Assembly: GCA_016716535.1 (NCBI GenBank)
Contig: JADJWD010000002.1
Coordinates: 744,001 to 808,000, forward strand
DNA from: Betaproteobacteria bacterium
Lineage (GTDB): Bacteria > Pseudomonadota > Gammaproteobacteria > Burkholderiales > Burkholderiaceae_C
Length of the DNA: 64,000 nt
Direction of reading: 5' to 3'
Shown here: piece by piece, positions 45,116 to 53,949 of the stretch
Position numbering within the stretch: position 1 is the stretch's first letter
Layout of the letters: the number at the start of each line of letters is the position of its first letter
Notes under the pieces: generated by a model
Seen by the model: the letters and a program-made list of their open reading frames with translations, nothing else
Database searches by the model: none
Told to the model about the DNA's origin: nothing
Program-made: the position numbers and the translations under genes

Positions 45116-45892
45116 ATGGAAGCGTCGATCCTCGTCAGTGCCTTGATGCTCGGCATCGCCGGCGCGCCGCACTGCACCGCGATGTGCAGCGCGCCGTGCG
45201 CAGCCGTCGTCGGGCGTGAGGGTGGCGCGGGCGGCTCGATCGCCTTCCACGTCGCGCGCATCGCCGGCTATGCGGCCGCCGGCGGCGTGGCTGCGGGCGG
45301 CGTCGCGACGCTCGGCGTGCTGGCCGCGGCGGCGCCAGTGCTGCGGCCGCTGTGGGCGCTGCTGCATGCGGGCATCTTCGTGCTCGGCCTGTGGCTGCTG
45401 TGGCAGGGGCGCCAACCGATGCTGCTGGCGCAGTGGGGGCGCTCGCTACAGCCGGCGCTGGCAGTGCCGGGGGCTGCGGGTGGGATCGGAGCTTCAGGCG
45501 CGCCGGGTGCAGGTGAATCTGCGTCAGCGGGCTGGCAGCCGTTGCGCTGGGCCGCGCCACGCGCGGCCGGCGCCGGTCATCCATGGCGCGCGGGCCTCGC
45601 CGGCAGCTTGTGGTTCGCGTGGCCGTGCGGGCTGCTGCAGTCGGCGCTGCTCGTCGCGGCGCTGTCGAGCACGGCCTGGGGCGGCGCCGCGGCGATGGGG
45701 CTCTTCGCCACCGCCTCGTCGGCGGGCCTCGTGCTGGCGCCGTGGGTCTGGCGCCGGCTCGGCCGCGCCGGCAGCGCCCGCGCCGAAGCGTGGGCGCTGC
45801 GCGCCGCGGGGCTCGCGATGGCGGCGATGTCGGGCTGGGCGCTCACGTCGGGCCTGTGGCATCGCTTCGCCGAGTACTGCGCGACGCTGTAG
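45116..45892 (+). CDS. TauE/SafE-like membrane protein (DsbD_2/UreH-like family)
   Basis: The 258-residue product has about six membrane helices and begins ILVSALMLGIAGAPHCTAMCSAPCAAVV. The PHCTAMC motif typifies the sulfite exporter/urease-accessory-like family that neighbours cbb3 oxidase genes and is suspected in copper or thiol handling. A low-complexity Gly/Ala loop lies near residue 120. It follows hemN by 40 bases on the same strand. Precise role unknown. Confidence 0.82.
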   Translation: MEASILVSALMLGIAGAPHCTAMCSAPCAAVVGREGGAGGSIAFHVARIAGYAAAGGVAAGGVATLGVLAAAAPVLRPLWALLHAGIFVLGLWLLWQGRQPMLLAQWGRSLQPALAVPGAAGGIGASGAPGAGESASAGWQPLRWAAPRAAGAGHPWRAGLAGSLWFAWPCGLLQSALLVAALSSTAWGGAAAMGLFATASSAGLVLAPWVWRRLGRAGSARAEAWALRAAGLAMAAMSGWALTSGLWHRFAEYCATL

Positions 45893-46010
45893 CCGCGGCC
45901 CCACGATCGCCCCAAGTTCGGCCCAGGTTCAGTCGCCGCTCGGCCCAACCCTCGGTCCGCCAGGCGGTATCCAACGCCGCGGCGCGTCAGGCCACCGACA
46001 GGGGCTGGCC

Positions 46011-46016
46011 TAAAAT
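46011..46016 (+). promoter_or_regulatory. Possible -10 element for icd
   Basis: TAAAAT (five of six bases) at 46011-46016 would begin transcription about 46023, 37 bases before the icd ATG. GAGGAG at 46045-46050 is a good ribosome site. No clear -35 element was found. Confidence 0.4.
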
Positions 46017-46059
46017 CATTGTTTGCCGCCGCCGTCCGCGCGGTGAGGAGACCCGATTC

Positions 46060-47312
46060 ATGTACCAGCACATCAAGGTGCCCGCCGCGGGCAAGAAGAT
46101 CACCGTGAACGCGGACTTCTCGCTCAACGTGCCCGACAACCCCATCATTCCCTACATCGAGGGCGACGGCACGGGCCTGGACATCACACCGGTGATGATC
46201 AAGGTCGTCGACGCGGCGGTCGCCAAGAGCTACGGCGGCAAGAAGAAGATCCACTGGATGGAGGTCTACGCCGGCGAGAAGAGCACCAAGGTCTACGGCC
46301 CCGACGTCTGGCTGCCCGAGGAGACGCTGGCCGCGGTGCGCGAGTACGTCGTCTCGATCAAGGGCCCGCTGACGACGCCGGTGGGCGGCGGCATCCGCAG
46401 CCTGAACGTCGCGCTGCGCCAGGAACTCGACCTGTACGTGTGCCTGCGCCCGATCCAGTACTTCAAGGGCGTGCCCAGCCCGCTGAAGGAGCCGGAGAAG
46501 ACCAACATGGTCATCTTCCGCGAGAACAGCGAGGACATCTACGCCGGCATCGAGTACGAGGCGCAGACCGACAAGGCCAAGAAGGTCATCGACTTCCTCA
46601 TCAAGGAGATGGGGGTCAAGAAGATCCGCTTCCCGGCCACCAGCGGCATCGGCATCAAGCCGGTGTCGATCGAGGGCACCGAGCGCCTGGTGCGCAAGGC
46701 GATCCAGTACGCGGTCGACAACGACAAGCCCAGCGTCACGCTCGTGCACAAGGGCAACATCATGAAGTTCACCGAGGGGGCTTCCGCGACTGGGGCTACG
46801 CGCTGGCGAAGAAGGAGTTCGGCGCCGTCGAGATCGACGGTGGCCCGTGGTGCAAGTTCAAGAACCCGCGCACCGGCCGCGAGATCATCATCAAGGACTC
46901 GATCGCCGACGCCTTCCTGCAGCAGATCCTGCTGCGCCCGGCCGAGTACAGCGTCATCGCGACGCTGAACCTGAACGGTGACTACGTCTCCGACGCGCTG
47001 GCTGCGCAGGTGGGCGGCATCGGCATCGCCCCGGGCGCGAACCTCTCCGACAGCGTCGCGATGTTCGAGGCCACACACGGCACGGCGCCGAAGTACGCCG
47101 GCAAGGACTACGTCAACCCCGGCTCCGAGATCCTCAGCGCCGAGATGATGCTGCGCCACATGGGCTGGACCGAGGCGGCCGACCTGATCATCGCGAGCAT
47201 GGAGCGCGCGATCCAGAGCAAGAAGGTCACCTACGACTTCGCGCGCCTGATGGAAGGCGCGACGCAGGTCTCGTGCTCGGGCTTCGGGCAGGTGATGATC
47301 GAGCACATGTGA
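46060..47312 (+). pseudogene. icd: Isocitrate dehydrogenase (NADP), one-base frameshift
   Basis: The two frames together encode a complete NADP isocitrate dehydrogenase: IPYIEGDGTGLDITPVMI, RSLNVALRQELDLYVCLRPI, the phosphate-site FRENSEDIYAGIE, VKKIRFPATSGIGIKPVS, LVHKGNIMKFTEG, then in the next frame FRDWGYALAKKEFGA, ANLNGDYVSDALAAQ-like and GTAPKYAGKDYVNPG. The reading breaks at GAGGGGGCTTC (G run 46776-46780), where the family needs one more G (TEGGFRDWGYA). The loss of a single base in a G run is more likely a sequencing or assembly error than a real mutation, because this is a central TCA-cycle enzyme. About 417 residues when repaired. Confidence 0.9.
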
Positions 47313-47318
47313 TCGCAG

Positions 47319-47387
47319 CCCATGTGCTTGATCGGCTGTGATCGAGCACATGGGAGGCCGCGCCGGCCCGGCGACGATCGCCGGGCC
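47319..47387. terminator. Tandem hairpins between convergent icd and gdhA
   Basis: Hairpin 1: CCCATGTGCTTGATC (47319-47333) and GATCGAGCACATGGG (47340-47354) pair at 14 of 15 positions with one G-T. Its right arm repeats TGATCGAGCACATG from the end of icd (47296-47309 and 47339-47352), so the left arm can pair with either. Hairpin 2: GGCCCGGCGA/TCGCCGGGCC (47365-47387) is a perfect 10-bp stem. No T-tract follows on either strand. Confidence 0.5.
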
Positions 47388-47406
47388 CGCGGCACCGGGC
47401 CGATGA

Positions 47407-48750
47407 TCAGATGACGCCCTGCGCCATCATCGCGTCGGCCACCTTGACGAAGCCGGCGACGTTGGCGCCGTCGACGTAGCTCAGGCGCCCATCGGCGCGG
47501 CGGCCGTGGCGCAGGCACGCTTCGTGGATGCTGCGCATGATGCCGTGCAGCCGCGTGTCGACCTCGTCGCGGCTCCATGACAGGCGCATCGCGTTCTGGC
47601 TCATTTCCAGGCCCGAGGTGGCCACGCCGCCGGCGTTGCTCGCCTTGCCCGGCGCGTACAGGACGCCCGCGCCTTCGAAGATGTGCACCGCATCGAGTGT
47701 CGAGGGCATGTTTGCGCCTTCGGCGACGCACTTGACGCCGTTGCCGACGAGCAGGCGCGCGTCGGCGCCGTCCAGCTCGTTTTGCGTCGCGCACGGCAGC
47801 GCCACGTCCACCGGCACGTGCCACGGCTTCACCCCCGGGTGGAAGTTCGCGCGCACGCGCTCGGCGTAGTCGGCGACGCGGCCGTACAGGTGGTTCTTCA
47901 CCTCCATCAGCTCGGCGAGCTTCGCCGGCGTGAAGCCGTCGGTGTCGACAACGGTGCCGCTGGAGTCGGAGACGGTGATCACCTTGGCGCCGAGCGCCAT
48001 CGCCTTCTCGACGGCGTACTGCGCGACGTTGCCCGAGCCCGAGACGCTGACGCGCAGGCCCTGGAACGACAGGCCGCGCTGCTTGAGCATCTCTTCGGCG
48101 AAGTAGACGGTGCCGTAGCCGGTGGCCTCGGGGCGGATCAGCGAGCCGCCGAAGGCGAGGCCCTTGCCGGTAAAGACGCAGTCGGCGCGGTTGGTCAGCT
48201 TCTTGACCATGCCGGCGATGAAACCGACCTCGCGGCCGCCGACGCCGATGTCGCCGGCCGGCACGTCGGTATCCGCGCCGATGTGGCGGAAGAGCTCGGT
48301 CGCGAACGCCTGGCAGAAGCGCATCACCTCGCCCGGGCTCTTGCCCTTGGGGTCGAAGTCCGAGCCGCCCTTGCCGCCTCCCATCGGCAGCGTCGTCAGC
48401 GCGTTCTTGAACGTCTGCTCGAAGGCGAGGAACTTCAGGATCGACAGGTTCACCGACGGGTGGAAGCGCAGCCCGCCCTTGTACGGCCCGATCGCCAGGC
48501 TGTGCTGGATGCGGTAGCCGCGGTTGACCTGCACGTCGCCGTGGTCGTTGAACCAGGTGACGCGGAACATCACGACGCGTTCGGGCTCGACGAGCCGGTC
48601 GAGCAAGCCCTGCTCGGCGTATCGCGGGTGCTTGGCGATGTAGGGCCACAGGCTTTCCATCACCTCGGTGACGGCTTGCAGGAACTCCGGCTGGCCGGGG
48701 TTCTGTTGCGCGACGCGCGCGAGGAAGTCGTGGCTGGAGGTGTATTTCAT
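47407..48750 (-). CDS. gdhA: NADP-specific glutamate dehydrogenase
   Basis: GdhA makes glutamate from 2-oxoglutarate and ammonia. The 447-residue product has the hexameric small-type layout: HPSVNLSILKFLAFEQTFKNALT with the substrate lysine, MGGGKGGSDFDPKGKS, VPAGDIGVGGREVGF, and the Rossmann SVSGSGNVAQYAVEKA. The strand after the dinucleotide loop ends VITVSDSSG, as in NADP enzymes. It converges on icd, whose product makes its 2-oxoglutarate substrate. Confidence 0.96.
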   Translation of the reverse strand: MKYTSSHDFLARVAQQNPGQPEFLQAVTEVMESLWPYIAKHPRYAEQGLLDRLVEPERVVMFRVTWFNDHGDVQVNRGYRIQHSLAIGPYKGGLRFHPSVNLSILKFLAFEQTFKNALTTLPMGGGKGGSDFDPKGKSPGEVMRFCQAFATELFRHIGADTDVPAGDIGVGGREVGFIAGMVKKLTNRADCVFTGKGLAFGGSLIRPEATGYGTVYFAEEMLKQRGLSFQGLRVSVSGSGNVAQYAVEKAMALGAKVITVSDSSGTVVDTDGFTPAKLAELMEVKNHLYGRVADYAERVRANFHPGVKPWHVPVDVALPCATQNELDGADARLLVGNGVKCVAEGANMPSTLDAVHIFEGAGVLYAPGKASNAGGVATSGLEMSQNAMRLSWSRDEVDTRLHGIMRSIHEACLRHGRRADGRLSYVDGANVAGFVKVADAMMAQGVI

Positions 48751-48841
48751 GGAACGGTCTGCCGAGGCTGCTGGGGGAGGGTGGAGGGAGGGGACGGAAG
48801 GGATGTAGACGGGGCAGAAGGGACGACGACGAGCGGCGGGG

Positions 48842-49471
48842 CTACGGCCGGCGCGCCACCAGGCCGATCAGCGCCGAGCGGCCGAAGTGCCCGGTGCCTT
48901 CGGCGAGATCGGCTTCGTACTCGCGCAACTCGACGATCTCGAGGCCGGCGAAGCCTTCGCGCAGCAGCGCCTCGGTGTACAGGTGTGATGCGAACGGCGG
49001 CCCGCCGGTGCGGTACTCGAGCTGCCGCGGCGTGTACCCCTGCAGCACGAGCACGCCGCCGGGCTTCAGGCAGCGGCTGATGCCGGCGAAGAGGCGCGCG
49101 CGCTGCGCCGGGTCGGCGAACTGCACGAAGATCGCCGCGACGCCGTCGTAGACGTGTTCAGGCCAGGCGAGTGCGTCGACATCGGCGACCTGGAAGTCGA
49201 CGCTGGCGCCGTGGCTGCGCGCAAAGGCGCGCGCCTTGTCGACGCCGACGCGCGAGACATCGAAGGCGTCGACGCGAAAACCCTGCTTCGCCAGCCAGAC
49301 GCTGTTGCGGCCCTCGCCGTCGGCGACGCTGAGCACACGGCCGCCCGCCGGCAGCCGCGCGGCGTGTTCTCGCAGCCAGGCGTTCGGTTCGGTGCCGAAG
49401 AGGAACGTCTCGCCGGCGAAGCGGCGATCCCAGGTCTTGGCGGCGTCGGTGAAGGCGGTGCCGGAGGTCAT
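48842..49471 (-). CDS. Class I SAM-dependent methyltransferase (TehB-like)
   Basis: The 209-residue product has WDRRFAGETFLFGTEPNAWL at the start, typical of the tellurite/thiopurine-type methyltransferases, and a Rossmann core with VLSVADGEGRNSVWLAKQG (motif I), VDAFDVSRVGVDKA (strand 2 acidic end) and GGVLVLQGYTPRQLEY. Substrate is unknown; TehB-like tellurite methylation is one option. It lies 91 bases downstream of the gdhA start on the same strand and 19 bases from the next methyltransferase gene. Confidence 0.78.
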   Translation of the reverse strand: MTSGTAFTDAAKTWDRRFAGETFLFGTEPNAWLREHAARLPAGGRVLSVADGEGRNSVWLAKQGFRVDAFDVSRVGVDKARAFARSHGASVDFQVADVDALAWPEHVYDGVAAIFVQFADPAQRARLFAGISRCLKPGGVLVLQGYTPRQLEYRTGGPPFASHLYTEALLREGFAGLEIVELREYEADLAEGTGHFGRSALIGLVARRP

Positions 49472-49489
49472 CGGAGGTCGGTTCGGGGT

Positions 49490-50209
49490 TCAGCCAGCGC
49501 GCCGCAACAGCCGCACGTGCATCGGCCGCACGAACGTCGCGCCGCTGTCGCGCTGATGCGGCGCGTAGAGCGCGCGCACGCGCGCCAGCATCGCGTCGTC
49601 AATGTGGTGGTCGGCGAAGGTCGGGCGCATCAGGCGCCGCTCGAAATCATCGAAGTCGCGGAAGTGCGCCGGCATCTCGAAGTGCCGCTCGGCCGCGGCG
49701 CGCCAGCGGCCGCTGTCGATCGCGCGGTCCAGCGCTTGTTGCGCGGCGGCGCGCGCCTCACGCTCGTCGTTGAACAGGCGCGTCAACTCGTTCAGCGCCC
49801 CGGCGTAGACGGGCTCGGAGACATAGAGCCAGCCGCCGGGGACGACGACACGCGCCAGCTCGGCGAGCGCCGCGTCCATCCGCTCGCGCGGCACGTGGTG
49901 CAGCGACTTCAGCATCAGCGCGCCGTCGCGGCTCGCGTCGGGCAGCGGGATCGCCTCGGCGCCCGCGTGCACGAAAGTCAGCCGCGCTGCCGGGGCGGCG
50001 AGGTTCTTCGCGTGCTGGCGCTCGTCGACCTCGAGGCCGACGACTTCGGCGTCGGCGTGGCGCTCCAGCAGCGCGCGCGCCAGGTGCGCGGCGCCGCAGC
50101 CTGCCTCGACGATGCGCGCACCGGCGAGCGGCACGAGCGACTCGAGCACTTCCAACTCGTCGGCGACGAGGGGAACGGGAGCGGCAATCGGACGGGCCGC
50201 CGAGTTCAT
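49490..50209 (-). CDS. Class I SAM-dependent methyltransferase
   Basis: The 239-residue product has motif I ARIVEAGCGAAHLARALL, VVGLEVDERQH, and the motif II/III region DGALMLKSLHHVPRERMDAALAELARVVVPGGWLYVSEPV. It resembles UbiE/type 11 methyltransferases. The C-terminal half is rich in His and Arg and not further recognised. Substrate unknown. It lies between a second methyltransferase gene and a TlpA-like gene on the same strand, with gaps of 18 and 43 bases suggesting one operon. Confidence 0.78.
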   Translation of the reverse strand: MNSAARPIAAPVPLVADELEVLESLVPLAGARIVEAGCGAAHLARALLERHADAEVVGLEVDERQHAKNLAAPAARLTFVHAGAEAIPLPDASRDGALMLKSLHHVPRERMDAALAELARVVVPGGWLYVSEPVYAGALNELTRLFNDEREARAAAQQALDRAIDSGRWRAAAERHFEMPAHFRDFDDFERRLMRPTFADHHIDDAMLARVRALYAPHQRDSGATFVRPMHVRLLRRAG

Positions 50210-50252
50210 CGACGCGCCTTCGGTTCGGCCCGTCGCGGGCGGCGCGGTGGGG

Positions 50253-51137
50253 TCAACTCGCGCCCCGTGCCGCGCGCGGCGTCGCCGACAGCACCGGCTT
50301 CAGCTTTGCGGCCAGGCCGGGCGCGGTGAGCGCGCCGAGGTGCGTGTCGATGCGCCGGCCGCGCCGATCGTAGATGACGGTCGTCGGCAGCCCGCTGGAG
50401 GCCACCGCCGCGGCGACCGTGCGCGCCGGGTCGAGCAGTACGACGGCCAGCCGCAGCCGCTCGGCGTCGAGGTAGCGCTGCACGGCCGGCGCCGCCTCGC
50501 CCTGGTTGGCGAAAACGAAGACGACCTCGGGGTGCCGCCGCTGGGCCTCGGCCAGCACCGGCATCTCGTGCCGGCACGGGGCGCACCAGGTGGCCCACAG
50601 GTTCAGCACCACCGGGCGGTCGGCCGCCACGTCGTGCAGGCGCACCGGTTGGCCGCTCGCCAGGTCGACCAGCGTCAGGTCGGGCAGCGCCTTCGGCGCC
50701 ATCGCGGCCAGGCCCGCCGTACCGGCGATCCACAGCCCCGCCCCGAGCGCCGTGCCGGCGACGAGCGCGCGGCGCCGCGCGCCATCGGCCAGTGCGTGCC
50801 AAGCGACCCACGCGAGGCCGGCGAACCACGCGGTCGGCACGTGCCAGCCGCCGTCGCGCACGTCGAGCACGGTCCATGGCTCGCTGGCGTAGGCCGGCAG
50901 GTTCAAGCCGACGTGCACGAGGCGCGCCGCCGCCAGCGCAACGATCACGGCCTCTTGCAACGTCGAGGTGGTGGACTTGGCGCGAGGCCGCTCGCGGCCG
51001 GCCGGCGCGGGCGCTGCCGAGGGCGCTGTCACGCGGCGCGACAACCCATGCGCCAGCCACACCGCCGCGGCGGCGCAAAGCAACAGCAGGAGAGGGCCCG
51101 TCGGGAATGCCAACGGGCCCAGCGACAGCGATGTCAT
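50253..51137 (-). CDS. TlpA-like thioredoxin with N-terminal membrane domain
   Basis: The 294-residue product has a membrane part of about four helices (residues 1-145, starting SLGPLAFPTGPLLLLL, reminiscent of the prolipoprotein diacylglyceryl transferase N-terminus) and a C-terminal thioredoxin domain with the active site C185-A-P-C188 (LNLWATWCAPCRHEM) and cis-proline in SGLPTTVIYD. It probably reduces disulfides in the periplasm, for instance during cytochrome c maturation. The fused membrane domain is unusual compared with simple signal-anchored TlpA/ResA. Confidence 0.85.
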   Translation of the reverse strand: MTSLSLGPLAFPTGPLLLLLCAAAAVWLAHGLSRRVTAPSAAPAPAGRERPRAKSTTSTLQEAVIVALAAARLVHVGLNLPAYASEPWTVLDVRDGGWHVPTAWFAGLAWVAWHALADGARRRALVAGTALGAGLWIAGTAGLAAMAPKALPDLTLVDLASGQPVRLHDVAADRPVVLNLWATWCAPCRHEMPVLAEAQRRHPEVVFVFANQGEAAPAVQRYLDAERLRLAVVLLDPARTVAAAVASSGLPTTVIYDRRGRRIDTHLGALTAPGLAAKLKPVLSATPRAARGAS

Positions 51138-51245
51138 CGCGGGATGGAGGGCAGCGTGCGCCGGCGGGCGCCTGCCGAGGAAAGATCAGCGCGCGATGAT
51201 AGGGTGCCTGCCAAGCTGCCATGCCGCGCCGCGGTGACGCTTGCG

Positions 51246-51398
51246 TCAGCGCCTGGCGGCCTCGGCGCGCGCCGCATCCTCGCGGATGTGCTTGAGGAAG
51301 TAGCGCACGTAGAACACGCCCATGCCGAGCATGAAAGCGATGCCCGCGGCGCTCATCAGGCCGGCGTCGCTGCTGAACAGTTCCTTGAGTGCTTGCAT
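51246..51398 (-). CDS. DUF3149 small membrane protein
   Basis: The 50-residue product MQALKELFSSDAGLMSAAGI... has a single membrane helix (GLMSAAGIAFMLGMGVFYVRYF) and a charged C-terminus, matching DUF3149. Its function is unknown. Its ATG at 51398 is 217 bases from the divergent monooxygenase gene. Confidence 0.8.
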   Translation of the reverse strand: MQALKELFSSDAGLMSAAGIAFMLGMGVFYVRYFLKHIREDAARAEAARR

Positions 51399-51515
51399 GA
51401 GTGCCTCACTCCTCGTTGTGTTCGCGTAATTGGGCGTCCTGGTCGCCTGCGCTGCCTTGTTCTCGATCAAGCCGGCTTGACGCGGCCGGCAAGCCGGACG
51501 CGAAGGCTGTAAAGA

Positions 51516-51544
51516 TTGACCTATGAACAATTGACAAATAAAGT
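51516..51544 (+). promoter_or_regulatory. Promoter and likely operator of the aryl-CoA operon
   Basis: TTGACC (51516-51521) and TAAAGT (51539-51544) are spaced by 17 bases in an unusually AT-rich stretch. The spacer carries a second TTGACA (51531-51536) and a CAATTG palindrome, with TTGACCTATGAACAA as a possible half-symmetric site for the MarR regulator encoded in the operon. AGGAG at 51604-51608 supports the TTG start at 51616. Confidence 0.6.
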
Positions 51545-51615
51545 ATCTGCGCGCGCCGCCCCGGTGGCCGGCGCCGCGAACACGAGCCCATGCAAGCAGC
51601 ACAAGGAGCCCCGCG

Positions 51616-53949
51616 TTGAAGATCGTCTGCATCGGCGGCGGCCCGGCCGGCCTGTATTTCGGCCTGCTGATGAAGAAGCTCGACCCGCGCCACGACATCA
51701 CCGTCGTCGAGCGCAACCGGCCCTACGACACGTTCGGCTGGGGCGTCGTCTTCTCCGACGCGACGATGGACAACATGCGCCGCTGGGACGGCGAGACGGC
51801 GGACGCGGTCCAGGAGGCCTTCAACCACTGGGACGACATCGAGCTGCGCTTCAAGGGCCGCGTCATCCGCTCGGGCGGCCACGGCTTCGTCGGCATCGGC
51901 CGCAAGCGGCTGCTCAACATCCTGCAGGCGCGCTGCGAGGCGCTGGGCGTCAAGCTCGTCTTCGAGCGTGAGGTCGATTCGGACGACGACTACGCCGATG
52001 CCGACCTCGTGATCGCCAGCGACGGCATCAACTCGCGCATCCGCGGCAGGTACGCCGACGTCTTCAAGCCCGACATCGTCACGCGGCCGAACCGTTACCT
52101 GTGGCTCGGCACGAACAAGCTCTACGACGCCTTCACGTTCGACTTCCGCAAGACCGAGCACGGCTGGTTCCAGGCGCACATCTACAAGTTCGACGCGAAC
52201 ACGACGACCTTCATCGTCGAGTGCCCCGAGCACGTCTGGCAGGCGCACGGCCTGGACCGCGCCGACCAGGAGCAGTCGATCGCGTTTTGCGAACGGCTCT
52301 TCGCCGAGAACCTGCAAGGCGCGAAGCTGATGACCAACGCGCGCCACCTGCGCGGCTCGGCGTGGCTGAACTTCCAGCGTGTCGTCTGCGAGCAATGGTG
52401 GCTGAAGAACACGCACGGCAGCCACGTCGTGCTGATGGGCGACGCGGTGCACACGGCGCACTTCGCGATCGGCTCGGGCACCAAGCTCGCGCTCGAAGAC
52501 GCGATCGAGCTGACGCGGCAGTTCCAGCTGCTCGGCGACACGACCGGGCGGCTGCCCGAGGTGCTCGCCGCCTACCAGGAGGCGCGCCGCATCGAGACGC
52601 TGCGGCTGCAGAACGCCGCCTGGAACGCGATGGAGTGGTTCGAGGTGTGCGGTGCGCGCTACTGCGACCCGCTCGAGCCCGAGCAGTTCATGTACAGCAT
52701 GCTGACGCGCAGCCAGCGCATCAGCCACGAGAACCTGCGTCTGCGCGACAAGGCCTGGCTCGACGGCTATGAGCGCTGGTTCGCCGCGAAGGCCGGCGTG
52801 CAGCGCGACGCGGCGCTGCCGGCCGTGCCGCCGATGTTCACGCCGGTCACGGTGCGCTCGGTGACGCTGAAGAACCGCGTCGTCGTCTCGCCGATGGCGC
52901 AGTACTCGTGCGAGGAAGGCGTGCCGGGCGAGTACCACCTCGTGCACCTGGGGGCGCGCGCGATGGGCGGCGCCGGCCTCGTGATGGCCGAGATGACCTG
53001 CACGAGCGCCGATGCGCGCATCACGCCCGGCTGCCCCGGCCTGTGGACCGACGCGCAAGGCGAGGCGTGGCAGCGCATCGTCGATTGGGTGCACACCCGC
53101 AGCGACGCGAAGATCGGCATGCAGCTCGGCCACGCCGGCCCGAAGGGCTCGACCAACGCGCCGTGGGAAGGCGCCGGTGCCGACCGTCCGCTGGCCGCCG
53201 GCAACTGGCCGCTCATTGCCGCCTCGGCCGTGCCGTACCTCGACGACGGCGCCCTGCCGCGCGCGATGGCACGCGAGGACATGGAGCGCGTCACCGCCGA
53301 CTTCGTTGCCGCGGCGCGGCGCGCGGCCGCCGCCGGCTTCGACTGGCTCGAGCTGCACTGCGCGCATGGCTACCTGCTATCGGCGTTCATCTCGCCGCTG
53401 ACCAACCGGCGCACCGATGCCTACGGCGGCAGCCTCGAGAACCGGTTGCGCTACCCGCTCGAGGTGTTCGCCGCGGTGCGCGCCGCCTGGCCGGCGCACC
53501 TGCCGATGTCCGTGCGCATCTCGGCGCACGACTGGGCCGATGGCGGCATCACGCCGGTCGACGCTGTGGAGATTGCGCGCGCGTTCAAGGCGGCCGGCGC
53601 CGACATGATCGACTGCTCGTCGGGCCAGGTCAGCGCGCACCAGAAGCCCACCTACGGCCGCATGTACCAGACGCCGTTCGCCGACCGCGTGCGCCAGGAA
53701 GCGGGCATCGCGACGATCGCAGTCGGCGCCATCAGCGAGGCCGACCACGTCAACTCGATCATCGCGGCCGGCCGCGCCGACCTGTGCGCGATCGCGCGGC
53801 CGCACCTGGCGAACCCGGCCTGGACGCTGACCGAGGCCGCGAAGATCGGCTTCACCGAAGTGATGTGGCCGCGCCAGTACGAAAGCGGCAAGTCACAGAT
53901 GGAAAGCCTGTTCGCGCGCGAGCGGGCGGCCGCCGCGGCGGCGCCCTGA
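51616..53949 (+). CDS. Aryl-CoA monooxygenase/Old Yellow Enzyme fusion (salicylyl-CoA 5-hydroxylase or 2-aminobenzoyl-CoA monooxygenase/reductase type)
   Basis: The 777-residue product is a bifunctional flavoprotein. Residues 1 to about 390 form a FAD monooxygenase (CIGGGPAGLYFGLLMKKL at the start; GDAVHTAHFAIGSGTKLALEDAIEL near 275-300). Residues from about 405 form an Old Yellow Enzyme FMN domain (FTPVTVRSVTLKNRVVVSPMAQYS, LQLGHAG-like MQLGHAGPKGST, HCAHGYLLSAFISPLTNRRTDAYGG). This architecture is known from 2-aminobenzoyl-CoA monooxygenase/reductase of Azoarcus evansii and from salicylyl-CoA 5-hydroxylases. TTG start with AGGAG ribosome site. MarR, RidA and glutaryl-CoA dehydrogenase genes follow. 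Which aryl-CoA is used is undecided. Confidence 0.88.
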   Translation: MKIVCIGGGPAGLYFGLLMKKLDPRHDITVVERNRPYDTFGWGVVFSDATMDNMRRWDGETADAVQEAFNHWDDIELRFKGRVIRSGGHGFVGIGRKRLLNILQARCEALGVKLVFEREVDSDDDYADADLVIASDGINSRIRGRYADVFKPDIVTRPNRYLWLGTNKLYDAFTFDFRKTEHGWFQAHIYKFDANTTTFIVECPEHVWQAHGLDRADQEQSIAFCERLFAENLQGAKLMTNARHLRGSAWLNFQRVVCEQWWLKNTHGSHVVLMGDAVHTAHFAIGSGTKLALEDAIELTRQFQLLGDTTGRLPEVLAAYQEARRIETLRLQNAAWNAMEWFEVCGARYCDPLEPEQFMYSMLTRSQRISHENLRLRDKAWLDGYERWFAAKAGVQRDAALPAVPPMFTPVTVRSVTLKNRVVVSPMAQYSCEEGVPGEYHLVHLGARAMGGAGLVMAEMTCTSADARITPGCPGLWTDAQGEAWQRIVDWVHTRSDAKIGMQLGHAGPKGSTNAPWEGAGADRPLAAGNWPLIAASAVPYLDDGALPRAMAREDMERVTADFVAAARRAAAAGFDWLELHCAHGYLLSAFISPLTNRRTDAYGGSLENRLRYPLEVFAAVRAAWPAHLPMSVRISAHDWADGGITPVDAVEIARAFKAAGADMIDCSSGQVSAHQKPTYGRMYQTPFADRVRQEAGIATIAVGAISEADHVNSIIAAGRADLCAIARPHLANPAWTLTEAAKIGFTEVMWPRQYESGKSQMESLFARERAAAAAAP

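Noticed and set aside
46776..46780. G run in icd as a programmed frameshift or phase-variation tract
   Set aside because: Only five Gs, no slippery heptamer plus structure, and icd is not a known phase-variable gene; an indel error is simpler.
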